In this document: positions 49,301 through 58,858 of the stretch, one piece after another
How positions within the stretch are numbered: the stretch's first letter is position 1
Layout: every line of letters starts with the position of its first letter
Origin: Ciona intestinalis
Taxonomy: Eukaryota; Chordata; Ascidiacea; Phlebobranchia; Cionidae
Length of the DNA stretch: 64,000 bases
Assembly (NCBI RefSeq): GCF_000224145.3
Contig: NC_020166.2
Coordinates: forward strand, 7,574,701 to 7,638,700
Direction: 5' to 3'
Notes under the pieces: model-generated
Database searches by the model: none
What the model saw: only the letters and a program-made list of their open reading frames with translations
What the model was told of the DNA's origin: nothing
Translations under genes and position numbers: made by a program

Positions 49301-52300
49301 GGAAAAATATTTTGCACATGTTTGTGAAATAATATTTTGTACAAGTTTGTGAAAATATATTTTGTACATTTAAAAAAAAAATATTTTGTATATGTTTATG
49401 TAAACATGTTTTGTATTACTCATTTTAGTGAATTAAAAAATAAAATTGTGTAAATACAACCTTTAGTACATTTTTATGACTTTTATAGTTCGACTGCTAC
49501 AAAAATGTTAAAAGCACTGCCTTTAAAGAATGTTAGCATCTAATAAACATGAGCAACCAAAATTCAATCACCTCCAATTTATCCTTGATTTGTTTACTAA
49601 GCAAATCTCGAACTTCTTCGTTGTAAATTTCAAGATACGACGCATGAACCAAATACTTGGTATTTTCAGCAACCTAGATGGAAAATTTGGAAATTAAATT
49701 AAATTTTGATAATATTGGTTTGTTCCTTTGCATGCAGTATTTGGTATTTTCAGTCACCTGGGATAAATTAAAACAACATGGGTGTTAGTTTTCATACCCC
49801 TTTTGCCAGGTTACAAGTTACCATGTGTGTTACTTCGAGTGACTATTTGGGGAGGATTTTTTTATTGTTTTTATGTATGGGCAATAATTTGGATAACTTA
49901 TTAGTAACCCCTTGGTTGGAGCAATTGCGTTAGGTGTCTGGCCCAAGGCCACATACGCTCACAATGGTAGCAGCGATGAGCCTTTAACTCACTACCTCTG
50001 AGGTAGAGGCAAGCGCTAACACTTTACCACGGCAGCGGACACATATATGTAGTACTTAGTGTAATATTGGTGTACTTTCAGCGACCCTTGAAGTTTATAA
50101 CAATAACAGGGCCCTGCTTTATATACATGCATACAGAATCTACATCAATTGACATCAAATTGATGTACACATCACATACTGTACACAAACCATCACTAGA
50201 AAGGTTTGAATCAAATAAATCTCCTTTAACTTACAGATATGCTTTCAAAGATATGTTGGAAAGCTCGTGGGATGATTCCTCGTTGTGTGACAGGATCATC
50301 AACACCCTGCATGCTGAAGATTTTCCACAACCTGTTTGTCCGTATGCGAATACTGTGCCGTTATATCCTTCCACTACACCCTGCGGATTCAAATTATGTA
50401 TTTGATGAACTCGATAGCATATTAATATAATATTATAGGATTTCTGTTTTATTAATCTTCCTAGAAGGATACAGTGAATAAATGGTTAAATGTAATTTGC
50501 TTTATTCTCGTGTGGCCAGAAAACGACAGTCGTTATGACACGAATGTTTTGTTTTATACACCTTGTGACAGCTTACGAGTTACGACATATGTAACTTTGT
50601 GTGTGATTTTGTACATGATTTTATTCATTCCAAAAGGGATTGTGCACTAAATGCTTTTCAGTTTCATAGTGAGTTGTAGAACTTACAAAGTGAAAGGTGT
50701 GAATCAATACTGTTTACACAACCAACTTTTCATTTGTGTCGAATAAAGAAAAGAATTGTCTCCCCCAGTAATACAAGTTTTGGAACAAATTAGAATAATT
50801 TAAAAATAATAAAAGTATAATTTAGAACAAATAAAAAAATTTGGAAAAACAAAATATGATGTTTCTTATTTTAAAACGTTATCATTTTACGCAGTTTTAC
50901 AGTGTGTCAGTTTCAACATGTGTGAAAGAAAGGGTAAATGAATAATTTATCAATGGTTGTTAGGTAGCTTGAGAAATCTTATTAGCAAACATACAAACAC
51001 CACTTAACAAAACACCAAGCAGTGCTTAATTAAGATTTGTTTTATTATTTGTTAAACAATAGACATTCAATGCTTTTATGATGTCACAATAAGGTATCGT
51101 ACCTTGAGGTTTTGTACCGACTAATATAGTATAACAAACAAGTTGGAAATAGAAAAAGCTATAAAACTGGCTAGTGTTAATGTAGTATGGTGCCAGTGAC
51201 TGTTTACATACAATTTCCACTTGACTAGAAATTTGATAAAAGCAAAATGGCAGAAATAGAATAAATTAATTAAACTTGCCATTTTAACAATTAATGTCAA
51301 TTTTAGTTGAAAAATAACCCATTTATTTGTAAATGAATGAAACAAGTATCTATAGATTCATGTACCAACAAAACTTTAAAAGATTGAATCCTAAAATAGG
51401 TTTTAAAAATTTATTACTTCTTTTAGTTTAAAAATGCCCCTTTTTATTTGTATAAAATGAATCATATGTTTATAGATTATTGTACCAATAAAACTGTAAA
51501 AGTGAAAATATTTAAGCTAGGTTTTAACATTTATTGACATTTTTAGTTGTAAAAAATGAATCATATGTTTATATATTTATGTACCAACAAAACTATATGA
51601 GATACAATAACTTAAACCGGGCTTTAACATTTAATGACATTTTTAGTTGTTGTAAAATATATATTCAGACACCCCTATTCTTTATTTTTTATACGGCCAT
51701 TTCATATTTTGCATTAAAACATCATCATTTAGCTTACCTCTACAAGTGGGTACGCGATGTCATTATATATTTGCTCAGTGGTGGATGACGTATAGTAAGC
51801 CCCATCAAACGTGAATTGTTTAGGAGCTTGATCAGCTTGACTTCCAGGTTTCCTAATGCAGCAGAAACCTCGTTCTTCAACCATTTCAAGACAAACCTGA
51901 GGAAAAATTCAGTGGATGTTTTATGTTTTTATTTTTCTTACAAAATATTGCATAAATAATACATGAAAACTTGTAAAATACAAAACACCAAATTTTTTTC
52001 GATATATATATAAATATAAGCCTTGTAAGCCCTAATATTGCATAAAAAAAATATTGCATAAAATATTTTACATGAAAATTTGTAAAAAACGCAAAAAAAT
52101 GTTTTTTGATGTATAGTAAGCACCATGCTACATTTTCGATTTTCTTACAGATTATTTATAAAAAAACGCACATAAAAATTTGTAAAAAACACAAAAATGT
52201 TTTTAGAGATATAGTAAGCCCAATGCTTTGCATTTTCATTTTTCTTACAGAATATTGCATAAAAATCTCACATGAAAACTTGTAAAAACCATAAAAACGT

Positions 52301-52636
52301 TTTTAGTGCTTTGCATTTTCATTTTCCTAACAGAGTATTGCATAAAAAGTCTCACAAGAAAATTTTTATAAAATACAAGAATATTTCAAACTAATACAGA
52401 TTACGCCATTATAGCATATTTTTCTCTATTAGAATGATTAAGGGCTAATGCGACATTCAACTGGTTTATTCTTAAAATGAAAAATTTGTGAAATTACACC
52501 CAACAGAGTCAACCAATCAACAGCACCACCCAAAACATACAGAACACGAATGTTACAATGACAATTAAATTTAACAAAGTTACTGTAACTTAAGTTTAAA
52601 AATGCTTTATGAATTTTTTTTTCTATATTTTTGTAA

Positions 52637-52671
<35 letters not shown>

Positions 52672-53214
52672 TAATTGATTTCATTACATTGCAGTTTAGT
52701 TTGATTTCCCTCTGGTTCAAAGGTCGGCATCTCACGATCACTTTCACAGCCTCAGCCATCTTGCCGCTGAAGAATTGCTCAGATTTCTGCAAAAGTGAAA
52801 TAAAAACAAACGTTGGAAAAAAAGTTTTTGACTGTTAATTGTTTCACATTATAATTTTTTTAATGTTTCACATTATAAATAGACTTTCACTAGTCTTATG
52901 TTGTGCTATGTTTAATTAAAGATTCTGTGCGAGTTTGACTTGTTAGCCTAAGCTAATTTAGATCATAAAGAAACATTAAGCAATGTCTCTTATCTATGTT
53001 CAAGCCCTTTTTCCAGTGTTAATTAATAGCCCAAAGCACCAAACGTAATTAAAGCCCAATCGAATACAGAACACTGGTTTGGCATGGAAAAAACTTTGTT
53101 TATTTTTTTTTTAAATTATTAAATTTTAAAAGTTATATATATATATAGCTATATATATCTATATATATATAAAATAACAAGAAGTACCTTGGATGGTGCG
53201 ATATTTAACGACAT
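37308..53214 (-). CDS. KIF17: KIF17/OSM-3-type kinesin-2 motor
   Basis: Homodimeric kinesin-2; the family drives anterograde ciliary and dendritic transport. Exons: 53188-53214, 52688-52786, 51738-51896, 50235-50380, 49572-49673, 48515-48704, 47770-47910, 46666-46834, 45936-46078, 45011-45114, 42441-42701, 41910-41966, 41262-41385, 40513-40732, 39802-39912, 39134-39287, 38683-38762, 37991-38123 and 37308-37561; about 890 residues. Motor: [19 protein letters not shown]-loop GQTGCGKS, switch [10 protein letters not shown], switch [11 protein letters not shown]. Neck [16 protein letters not shown]. Coiled coil spans [12 protein letters not shown] through [20 protein letters not shown], then [18 protein letters not shown], typical of KIF17/OSM-3. 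The tail ends [12 protein letters not shown], like KIF17's basic cluster and final -PL. The first exon adds 18 residues before the usual MAEAVKV start; that inner ATG (52759) may be the true one. Exons 50235-50380 and 41262-41385 are each one base short of an open frame. Confidence 0.92.
38340..38536 (-). mobile_element. MITE copy 7
   Basis: Starts TATAGTGGGGTGGGGGG and ends TCACCCATCTATATA. Good core, reverse orientation. In a kinesin intron. Confidence 0.85.
38841..39034 (+). mobile_element. MITE copy 8
   Basis: Starts ATAGAGAAGGGTGGGGGAAG and ends TTTCCCCACCATACT. Only 305 bp from copy 7 and in opposite orientation, with exon 38683-38762 between them. Confidence 0.85.
39690..39801 (+). 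mobile_element. SINE A 3' fragment abutting a kinesin splice donor
   Basis: 'CTGTAAGCTGGCATGAGGTG' through 'gataaagcaagttatg' and an ATTC tail. The tail ends at the exon border: on the minus strand the intron starts GTAAGTGAATGAATGAAC. Confidence 0.8.
40803..40965 (-). mobile_element. MITE copy 9
   Basis: Starts ATATAGTAGGGTGAGGG and ends TTTTTTCCTACCCTA, with part of the core missing. Only about 70 bp from kinesin exon 40513-40732. Confidence 0.8.
41085..41226. mobile_element. SINE A and SINE B fragments joined
   Basis: 41100-41150 matches SINE A ('attgctccaacctagtggcc'), and 41150-41226 matches SINE B ('taatggactaaatctggccc', 'gcaggacctcacccac'). Either a nested insertion or a chimaera. 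Confidence 0.5.
41405..41580 (-). mobile_element. MITE copy 10
   Basis: Starts TATATAGTAGGGTGGGGGAA and ends CTCCCCCATCCTACTATATA, with a small deletion near the left end. Only 20 bp from kinesin exon 41262-41385. Confidence 0.85.
41601..41650. other. Assembly gap (50 N)
   Basis: A round-number gap. The SINE A body that starts at 41651 lacks its head, so the head is probably in the gap. Confidence 0.99.
41651..41880 (+). mobile_element. SINE A, head lost in gap
   Basis: 'GTGAAAGACACCCAACGGCA' through 'gcgagggtaaataagttaca' and 'ttattcattta'. In a kinesin intron, about 30 bp from exon 41910-41966. Confidence 0.8.
42126..42347. repeat. Local direct repeats
   Basis: Two nested duplications. 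'GGTTTCTGTCTAAAAACTTT' occurs twice in tandem at about 42127 and 42160, and 'ACACATGTACCAATATATAA' occurs at about 42201 and 42324. In a kinesin intron. Confidence 0.8.
42812..42936. other. Assembly gap (125 N)
   Basis: Sits directly left of an orphan MITE right end, so it probably holds most of that MITE. Confidence 0.99.
42937..42972. mobile_element. MITE copy 11, right end only
   Basis: 'AAGGTGTCCCATCTTCCCCC' then ACCCCACGATATA, directly after the gap. Confidence 0.75.
44376..44581 (+). mobile_element. SINE A, head missing
   Basis: 'AATTGCTCCAACCCAGTGGT' through 'gcaaagataaagcaagttac' and an ATTC tail. In the large kinesin intron 42702-45010. Confidence 0.85.
44606..44925. mobile_element. 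Non-autonomous hAT-like element, copy 2
   Basis: Inverse of the element at 7586-7883, sharing 'CATTTCTTAAACTGGGGTAA' at one end and 'GGGCAAAGCATACAAAAA' near the other. The 'ATTGGGGGTAAA' segment is doubled here. About 20 bp from the SINE at 44376-44581, the same company as copy 1. Confidence 0.65.
46385..46568 (-). mobile_element. SINE A with internal deletion
   Basis: Tail segment ('GGCCGGAAAACGACAGTCGT') joined directly to the head ('accaagg'-type region, 'tttgaacccaatacctctgg', 'ggcgcgctaaccact'). Middle of the body lost. Confidence 0.75.
47612..47713. repeat. 102-bp near-perfect inverted repeat
   Basis: The left arm begins AGTAATGATCTGGTGCTAC and the right arm ends GTAGCACCAGATCATTACT. 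The arms are about 37 bp with few mismatches, around a centre of about 28 bp. It lies in a kinesin intron 57 bp below exon 47770-47910. Probably a tiny foldback MITE; no other full copy is seen here. Confidence 0.9.
48000..48075. mobile_element. SINE B fragment
   Basis: 'GGGTAATGGGCCAAATATGG' and 'aaggacctcacccacataga'. In a kinesin intron. Confidence 0.55.
48295..48450. mobile_element. Short hAT-like inverted-end element
   Basis: Left end GGGTGTGTGCAACCTTTA; right end, reverse strand, CAGGGGTGTGCAACCCATAA. These resemble short hAT-derived MITE ends. About 155 bp, no ORF, no clear target duplication. Confidence 0.6.
48731..48945 (-). mobile_element. MITE copy 12
   Basis: Starts AGTATAGTAGGGTGGGGGAG. 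The core has an extra AT-rich stretch, and the right end stops at 'AAAAGTGTCCCATCTTG'. Confidence 0.8.
49283..49416. repeat. Tandem repeat, ~31-bp unit
   Basis: Five drifted copies of 'ATATTTTGTACATGTTTGTG', in a kinesin intron. Confidence 0.8.
49765..50042 (-). mobile_element. SINE A, near full length
   Basis: Reverse copy whose head ends '...TTTACCACGGCAGCGGAC'. The tail side is truncated at 'acaacatgggtgttagtttt'. Confidence 0.8.
50480..50620 (-). mobile_element. SINE A 3' fragment
   Basis: 'GGCCAGAAAACGACAGTCGT' and 'gacagcttacgagttacgac'. In a kinesin intron, about 100 bp from the P-loop exon. Confidence 0.8.
51280..51660. repeat. Degenerate tandem repeat, ~110-bp unit
   Basis: Three to four copies, each with 'TGTACCAACAAAACT', a 'TTTTAACATTTATTGACATT'-like block and 'TTTTTAGTTG'. 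In a kinesin intron. Confidence 0.75.
51930..52385. repeat. Degenerate tandem repeat, ~110-bp unit, near exon 51738-51896
   Basis: About four drifted units, each with 'AATATTGCATAAA', 'CATGAAAA(C/T)TTGTAAAA' and 'TTTTTCTTACAGA'. Several also carry 'TATAGTAAGC', a word found in the neighbouring kinesin exon. Confidence 0.7.
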
Positions 53215-53554
53215 ATTAAGGCTTTCGCTACAATTACTTTTTAAACCTAAACTTTTAAAACACTTTCCATAGACACCAGCAATAAATAATTAAGAAAATT
53301 TAAAAACTGTCTCAAAACAAAAACCCTCAAATGTCAATGCTGAAGATATTTATATAAAAATCCTATAATACTGCTGCTTCAGGGCAAGTACATCAACAGT
53401 TCTGATGTGAACTCATTTTAACATGATTTACCAAACACAAATAATGTGACTCACATACTCAGAATAATTTGAAGAGGTAATAAAATTATAACTCAAGAGC
53501 TCTTGACAATGTTTAGCACTCTAGACATTTTAAAATTAAGACCTGCTATAATTG

Positions 53555-53760
53555 AATGAATGTAACTTGCTTTATCCTCACGTGTGGCTGGGAAACGACT
53601 GTCGTTATAACACAGGTGTTTTGTTTCATTCACCTCGTGCTAGCTTACGAGTTACCATGTATGTTACTTCGTTGGTGATTATGTTTTTGGATTTTTTTTA
53701 TGTATAGCTGATAATTTGGACAACCCATTAGTGACCACTGGGTTGGAGCAATATTGATAA
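53555..53760 (-). mobile_element. SINE A, head missing
   Basis: 'AATGAATGTAACTTGCTTTA' through 'gtgaccactgggttggagca'. About 340 bp upstream of the KIF17 start, so within its likely promoter. Confidence 0.85.
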
Positions 53761-54302
53761 CATTATTATAAGTTATAACACAATTTTAATTATTTACACC
53801 AGCAAATCAATACAAAAGTATAGGAAATATTTAATTTAACTAAATTAAAGAAAAAGATCTTACCAATAGCAATGAGCTTTTCTTCTATGCAGGTTGTTTT
53901 TATTAAAATATGCCTGGAGATGAAAATTCAAATTGTTTGAAAGTTTTGGTATTGTTTATGGAGGTGTAATCGTGTGCACATGTATTAGATAATGAACGTT
54001 AAAAAAAGAATGAATTTCTGATCAATTTGAGGTAATTAAAAAAGAAACTTTACGTTTAATGCTTTTTATAGTTAACTAGTTAAAAAATATAATGTTTTAA
54101 AACTGCGTTGAAATAGAATGCTTATAAACAATATGCCGATAAGACAAAGAAAAGAGCATAATCTTAAACTTCAAAATGACAACTGTAAAAATATAGTTAT
54201 AATTTAAAACAAATTCCAAGACGTTTAAAACAAAATGGGAAAACGTAAAAAGCTAAATCTCGAGATTAGCTTGTGGTTCCCAGCAACAAAACTATGTGCT
54301 TA

Positions 54303-54310
54303 TGACGTCA
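54303..54310. promoter_or_regulatory. Full CRE palindrome (TGACGTCA)
   Basis: A perfect CREB/ATF site about 1.1 kb upstream of the KIF17 start. A half site (TGACG) follows 19 bp later. A chance match is possible. Confidence 0.35.
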
Positions 54311-54592
54311 CAAATGCCAATATGACGCACCAAGTGATCGGTGTTGTATTTTTTCGTCCCCGGTAAAATTTCGGTGAACCAAAAAGTTACCGTATTTTTT
54401 AAAGCAAGATACCCAAATTAGTTAAACTAGTTAAACTCTTATTCAAACAGTTCTTATTCGGGCGAAGACTACAACGTTAATTTTAGATTTTTTCCTGACG
54501 GACCTGCTAAAATTAGAAATTGGCAGACCAGACACTTCGTAACTGCTGTTGACTTTAGATAATCTAATCAAATCACTTTATATTAGCATATA

Positions 54593-54598
54593 TTTATT
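54593..54598 (-). terminator. Poly(A) signal of the tetraspan gene
   Basis: AATAAA on the minus strand, about 185 nt past the stop at 54783. Confidence 0.5.
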
Positions 54599-54782
54599 AA
54601 AAGTCAGTAAAAACACGTAAAAAATGAGTTACATGATACGTAGTGAAGGCCTCTGCTACACGCTATGTACATAAAAAAAAACTGGCAAAATGCCGTCGCA
54701 TTAAAAGTGAATAAAATGATTAATCAATTACATAAAAGGCGAAAAGTTATGGACAAAATCCGCAGGTTGTTAACTTGAAGTC

Positions 54783-56284
54783 TCAGTTGGTCATTTTCAA
54801 CTCGACGTATGTCATTACAACTCCAGGGAAAAGAGTAAGTGGGAAAGCGAACCAACCCAGAATGAAGGAATATCCCCATGCTCTGTTCACATCCGAATTC
54901 TTTGTGTTCACAATGCTTGTGAATAGAGCAAGACTCGTAAGACCGAAAAACGCTGAAATAAAAACAGATTTATAGTTACGACGTAAGTGGTTTTAATTTT
55001 GTTTTATTTATTTGTTTCATTCCTCATTATTATAATCATAACGATAATACAAAGTAACTCTACTGTGTGGTTATGTGTTTTTGTTGTATAGACTGTGAGG
55101 CAAATTGGAATATTGCATATAAGTCCCAATATTTCTGGTCGTGTTTTTAACAATAAATGCCCTTTTAATTCTCTAAATATTCTTTGTTTACTAATAAATG
55201 TGGCGATAAGTGGGAAAATTCCCAACCGTTACCCCCAGTTTTCGGTATATCGCCGACAACAGTTATTTGTTGTTCTTTTAAAAGTTTAAGGACCAACCAA
55301 TATTACATACCAGCCATAAGGTAGAGTGTTGCCACTACTGAGGGTCCAATTTTAACTCGACGGATGACACAACTGAGAAGAGACAGAACGATGCCAAGGA
55401 AACAAACACACACGGCCAGAACACCGAATCCACGGACCATTTCTGAAACAGAGATTTTAATTTATAGATAACAATATACCGAATATGACCCTTTATGGGT
55501 TTGGGGTTGAAATTGGGTGCTTGAGTCGTTATTAATATCAGCAGTCAAAGGACACGATCAATTCGTTATACCGTAACCGCTAACTAAAAAGACTCATAGG
55601 AGGGTGGGGAAGACGGGACACATTTATCATATAATATCTAAAACTGATCATATTCGAAACAATTAACGGCAGTCTGTGGGAGTGAGGATACGGTTTTATA
55701 ATTCTTTGAATGTTCTTTGTTTACTAGCAAATAGGACGAGAAAATGGAAAAATGGTGTCCTATCGTTCCCCACCCTAATTACTATATTTGTCCCACCATT
55801 CTACTTTTTTACTAAAAAAAGACCTTTACCATAGTTCTCATATTTTCTGCTGGATCCAATTTTCAAATTTTCACAATTCCCAGCGCTGCAAGCTCGCCAA
55901 AGACCGGAGTTGGATTCAACATCACCTATAAAAAAAACATAAAATTACTATCCCGGTTTTAACCCTGGGAACGCTGTTTTGTATTGCTAGGTAGGGGACT
56001 AAGCGCATGGCCCTCATTAGAAAATACAAAAGCTATAATACGTCTCACAACAAATATATAATACGTCTCACAACAAATGTTTCGCACAACATGTTTTCCT
56101 GTGTAAAAAATGCCGTCCGATCTTTTTCTGTGTCTTAGGACAAAGTAACAAAAATAAAATTTTCAAAAATATTAAATTCTTTACTTGTGATCCAATAATT
56201 GGTGCATATTGCGACGAGCAGAAATATGAAACCAATAAGAGCAATCGCAGCCGAAGCTATTTGGATTTTTTTAGTGCAGACCAT
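54783..56284 (-). CDS. PMP22/EMP/claudin-superfamily tetraspan
   Basis: Small four-helix membrane protein of the PMP22/EMP/LIM2/claudin superfamily. Four exons: 56185-56284, 55830-55925, 55311-55442 and 54783-54952; 498 nt, 165 residues (PMP22 160, LIM2 173), with matching phases. Helix 1 is AALIGFIFLLVAICT-like and ends TNYWIT. The first extracellular loop has the superfamily signature as SGLWRACSAGNC (GLWxxC...C). Helix 2 is FGVLAVCVCFLGIVLSLLSC, helix 3 is FFGLTSLALFTSIV, and helix 4 begins WGYSFILGWFAFPLTLF, a phrase typical of EMP/PMP22/LIM2. The C-terminal tail is short (YVELKMTN) and lacks the YV-type PDZ ligand of classical claudins. Subfamily unresolved. Likely roles are junction, adhesion or membrane organisation, inferred only from the fold. 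Confidence 0.85.
55597..55795 (+). mobile_element. MITE copy 13
   Basis: Starts TAGGAGGGTGGGGAAGACGG and ends TTCCCCACCCTAATTACTATA. In a tetraspan intron. Confidence 0.85.
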
Positions 56285-56444
56285 TTTGATGTCACACGTT
56301 AACGCCTATTCTAAATCTGTGATGAAAAAGTGGTCATATCTGAAATACATAAACCAAACCTAATAGAGGTAATATTGACTTAGTTTATCTAAAATAAGTG
56401 AAAATGACAGTCAATAATACATCGGTTTAATTTTAATATCCACC

Positions 56445-56650
56445 TATAGTAGGGCGAGGGAAGATGGGACACCTTTTCATAAAATTTTCTCGTAAAATTA
56501 AGTAGTAAACAAAAAATGTTTAAAAAATTATAAAACCGTGTTCTCGCGACTACCATAGACCATAGACCGTTGTAAATTGTTTAAAACAAGATCAGGATAT
56601 TTGAATATTATGTGCAGAAGGTGTCCCGTCTTTCCCTCACCGTACTATAT
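56445..56650 (-). mobile_element. MITE copy 14
   Basis: Starts CTATAGTAGGGCGAGGGAAG and ends TTTCCCTCACCGTACTATA. Contains a small 'ccatagacc' duplication. Confidence 0.85.
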
Positions 56651-56880
56651 TACTTTTTTTCTGGAAATAAACATTTTGCAGAACGAGACGAACGAGTATT
56701 AGTAGTCGATAATATGATATTTGTAATCTTTGACTTAATAAGTCGCCTCCGATCAATTTATGCTGTTTATGTTAAAGGAGACTACTCAAAATATGACTTC
56801 TCATTCCTCGGCAAACTTTCAAACCAAATTAATGCAAACTCAAAATAAAAGTATTTTGTTTCTATAACTTAACACAAACT

Positions 56881-57079
56881 ATACAGTAGGGTGGGGTAAG
56901 ACGGGACACCTTTTATCTCTATTTTCTCGCCCCGTTTGGTAGTAAACAAAGAAAATTTAAGAAATTATAAAACTATATGCCCATGACTCCCATTGACCGT
57001 TAGTAATTGTTTTAAACACGATCAGGATATTTAGATATTATGTGCTAAAGGTGTCCCACCTTCCCCCACCCCACTATAA
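56881..57079 (-). mobile_element. MITE copy 15
   Basis: Starts ATACAGTAGGGTGGGGTAAG and ends CTTCCCCCACCCCACTATA. One of the cleanest copies. Confidence 0.9.
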
Positions 57080-57236
57080 TAATATTAAACTTGCAGTTCA
57101 AAGTTAAGCTGATTTTTTAACCCCAAAAATAAAATAACACGGAGATCACGACAACAACATTTCGTCATTTAATAAATACATTCACTAAATATTTTAACAG
57201 GCTAACACCTGCATCTGTATACTATCTTTGTTAAAC

Positions 57237-57677
57237 TTATTTTTTACAATCTACCAAACTACAAATGGCTGTAAAACTTCGCGTTTTTAAATATATCCAC
57301 AAACATTTTGAGTTTCTGCCCTGCAAACTTTTCAGACCCGCCCATCGAACGATTGCTTCGTTTTGTACAAGTGCTTGTGAAGTGGACAAGCCTGAGTGAC
57401 GAAACCTGGCTTGCGGGCACGAACGGTTACGGGCTGGCGGACATTGGAGAATAGAGAGAATCTCCGTCTCCCCTACCTTTGAATCAAAGCGCAAAATGAA
57501 AATTGGCTCATTTGTACATGGTCGCCTTTGCTTGCCACAAACTGTTGATTCCCGTTTTGCTGTTGATTTACCTATCGTTGATGTTGCAATAGTATGAGCC
57601 TCGTTATCGTTTTCGAAGAGATAAATAAAACAAAGCGAGATAAAAAATAATCTTATTTTCTGTAGTTCAAAAAACAC
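57237..57677 (-). CDS. Orphan 146-aa ORF, possibly secreted, Cys-rich
   Basis: One uninterrupted 146-codon frame. The first 20 residues (MFFELQKIRLFFISLCFIYL) look like a signal peptide or anchor. The rest is basic and has seven further cysteines: CGKQRRPC, then QCPPARNRSCPQARF, then single cysteines in SKCLW, AICS and VDCKK. I recognise no domain. The local sequence is richer in G and C than its surroundings, and the frame is long for such AT-rich DNA, so chance is less likely; but no splice or family evidence backs it. An ATTAAA lies about 70 nt past the stop on the minus strand. It could be a small secreted ligand or antimicrobial peptide precursor, one exon of a longer gene, or noise. Confidence 0.4.
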   Translation of the reverse strand: MFFELQKIRLFFISLCFIYLFENDNEAHTIATSTIGKSTAKRESTVCGKQRRPCTNEPIFILRFDSKVGETEILSILQCPPARNRSCPQARFRHSGLSTSQALVQNEAIVRWAGLKSLQGRNSKCLWIYLKTRSFTAICSLVDCKK

Positions 57678-57949
57678 CCTCTTTTGGTATTCGAAAGTTT
57701 ATGCATCGCATTTTGTCTTAAGTTTCCGAAGAGGCCGAATTTCGTTCACGAAACATTTGATAAAGTGTGAACCAGATACGCTTAACGCCTGTACGATTTT
57801 TCATTAAAATAAACCAAGCGTTAAATCGTGAATATCTGTAAAGTTACCATGCGTGTCTGTGCTTGGCAAAGAGATTTCTCGAAAAAGAACTCGAAAAGTG
57901 CGAAAACAAAGCTGGAAGTTATTCATCGACGGTGTACATTTAATTCAAT

Positions 57950-58145
57950 ATGCCGTGGCTAGTGGTTAGCGCTTTGTTTAATGCTCGATGCTGCTACCTT
58001 TGTGGCAATTATACGTCTATTCATTGATTTAATCAATATACAACAAGTAGGATTAGGTATAATTTCTGTTCCATGAAAATTGCGCAATGAAACACACTAG
58101 TTAGTAAGTTACATTCATTGTAAGTTACATTCATTCATTCTTTCA
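57950..58145 (+). mobile_element. SINE A, head and tail only
   Basis: Head 'TGCCGTGGCTAGTGGTTAGC' with 'aatgctcgatgctgctacc', then a short stretch and an ATTC tail ('aagttacattcattcattc'). The body is almost gone. Confidence 0.6.
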
Positions 58146-58415
58146 GTTATAATTTATTCAGTTTAACGCAAAGTACAAACCTATAACCTACATTCTAAAA
58201 TGTTTTCGAATCCTGTTAAGTCTAAAAGTCAGGCTATGTATCGTTAATTGATTAAGAGACATGTTAAGACATTACATATTCGCATGTGTTTCAAAATCAA
58301 CCTGTCTTCTAAATAACTTCTATATAAAAATAGTTTCTATACATGGTAACGCAATTTTAAGTTATAAGAAACACTTAGAAACCGTTTGAAGCATCTAATG
58401 CTGTATATGCTTAGT

Positions 58416-58452
58416 CACGGCCTACTCGGTTCTGGTAGGGCTGTAGGCCGTG
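58416..58452. repeat. Short hairpin, 10-bp perfect stem
   Basis: CACGGCCTAC and GTAGGCCGTG around a 17-base loop. Not followed by a T run, so not a classical terminator. Confidence 0.6.
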
Positions 58453-58858
58453 GCTCAGTATTGTAAAACAGCAAAAAAAACATTTTGCAGGGTTAATAAC
58501 AATTCGTTTCAGATAAGAATGCCAGATAAATGGCCTTAACTGAGACATGGACGAAGAGATAACGGAATTCATTCATTGTTTTATTACATAGCGGAATCGG
58601 CGAGTAAAATCTTAACCACAAAGCAAACAAGAAGATTTCGAAATATCAATATTATAAAGATTATTTTTTGCCAATGAAAATGAACGCAGTTTTGCAAATG
58701 AAGAATTTACAGATTCAAATTTCCCTCAAAAAGAAAACGAAATAATAAGATTGTATTTACACACGCAAGACTACTTAAATTGCAGTTATAAACAAAGTGG
58801 CTGAAATTCAGTTTGAATAAAACGGTCTACCTTGTTGCTGAGACAGTTGAACAAAACA

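Larger units (their letters stand above)
53215..54782. other. Intergenic DNA upstream of KIF17
   Basis: Contains the SINE at 53555-53760, a CRE palindrome at 54303 and the poly(A) signal of the tetraspan gene at 54593. The rest is AT-rich with no supported gene. The kinesin promoter should lie here. Confidence 0.55.
56285..57236. other. Intergenic DNA with two MITEs
   Basis: Two MITE copies in the same orientation (56445-56650 and 56881-57079) flank about 230 bp of AT-rich DNA. The tetraspan promoter should lie just above 56284. Confidence 0.65.
57678..58858. other. Intergenic DNA between the orphan ORF and YME1L1
   Basis: Holds a SINE head and tail fragment (57950-58145), a 10-bp-stem hairpin at 58416-58452 and a candidate YME1L1 poly(A) signal (AATAAA, minus strand, 58580-58585). 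No supported gene. Confidence 0.55.
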
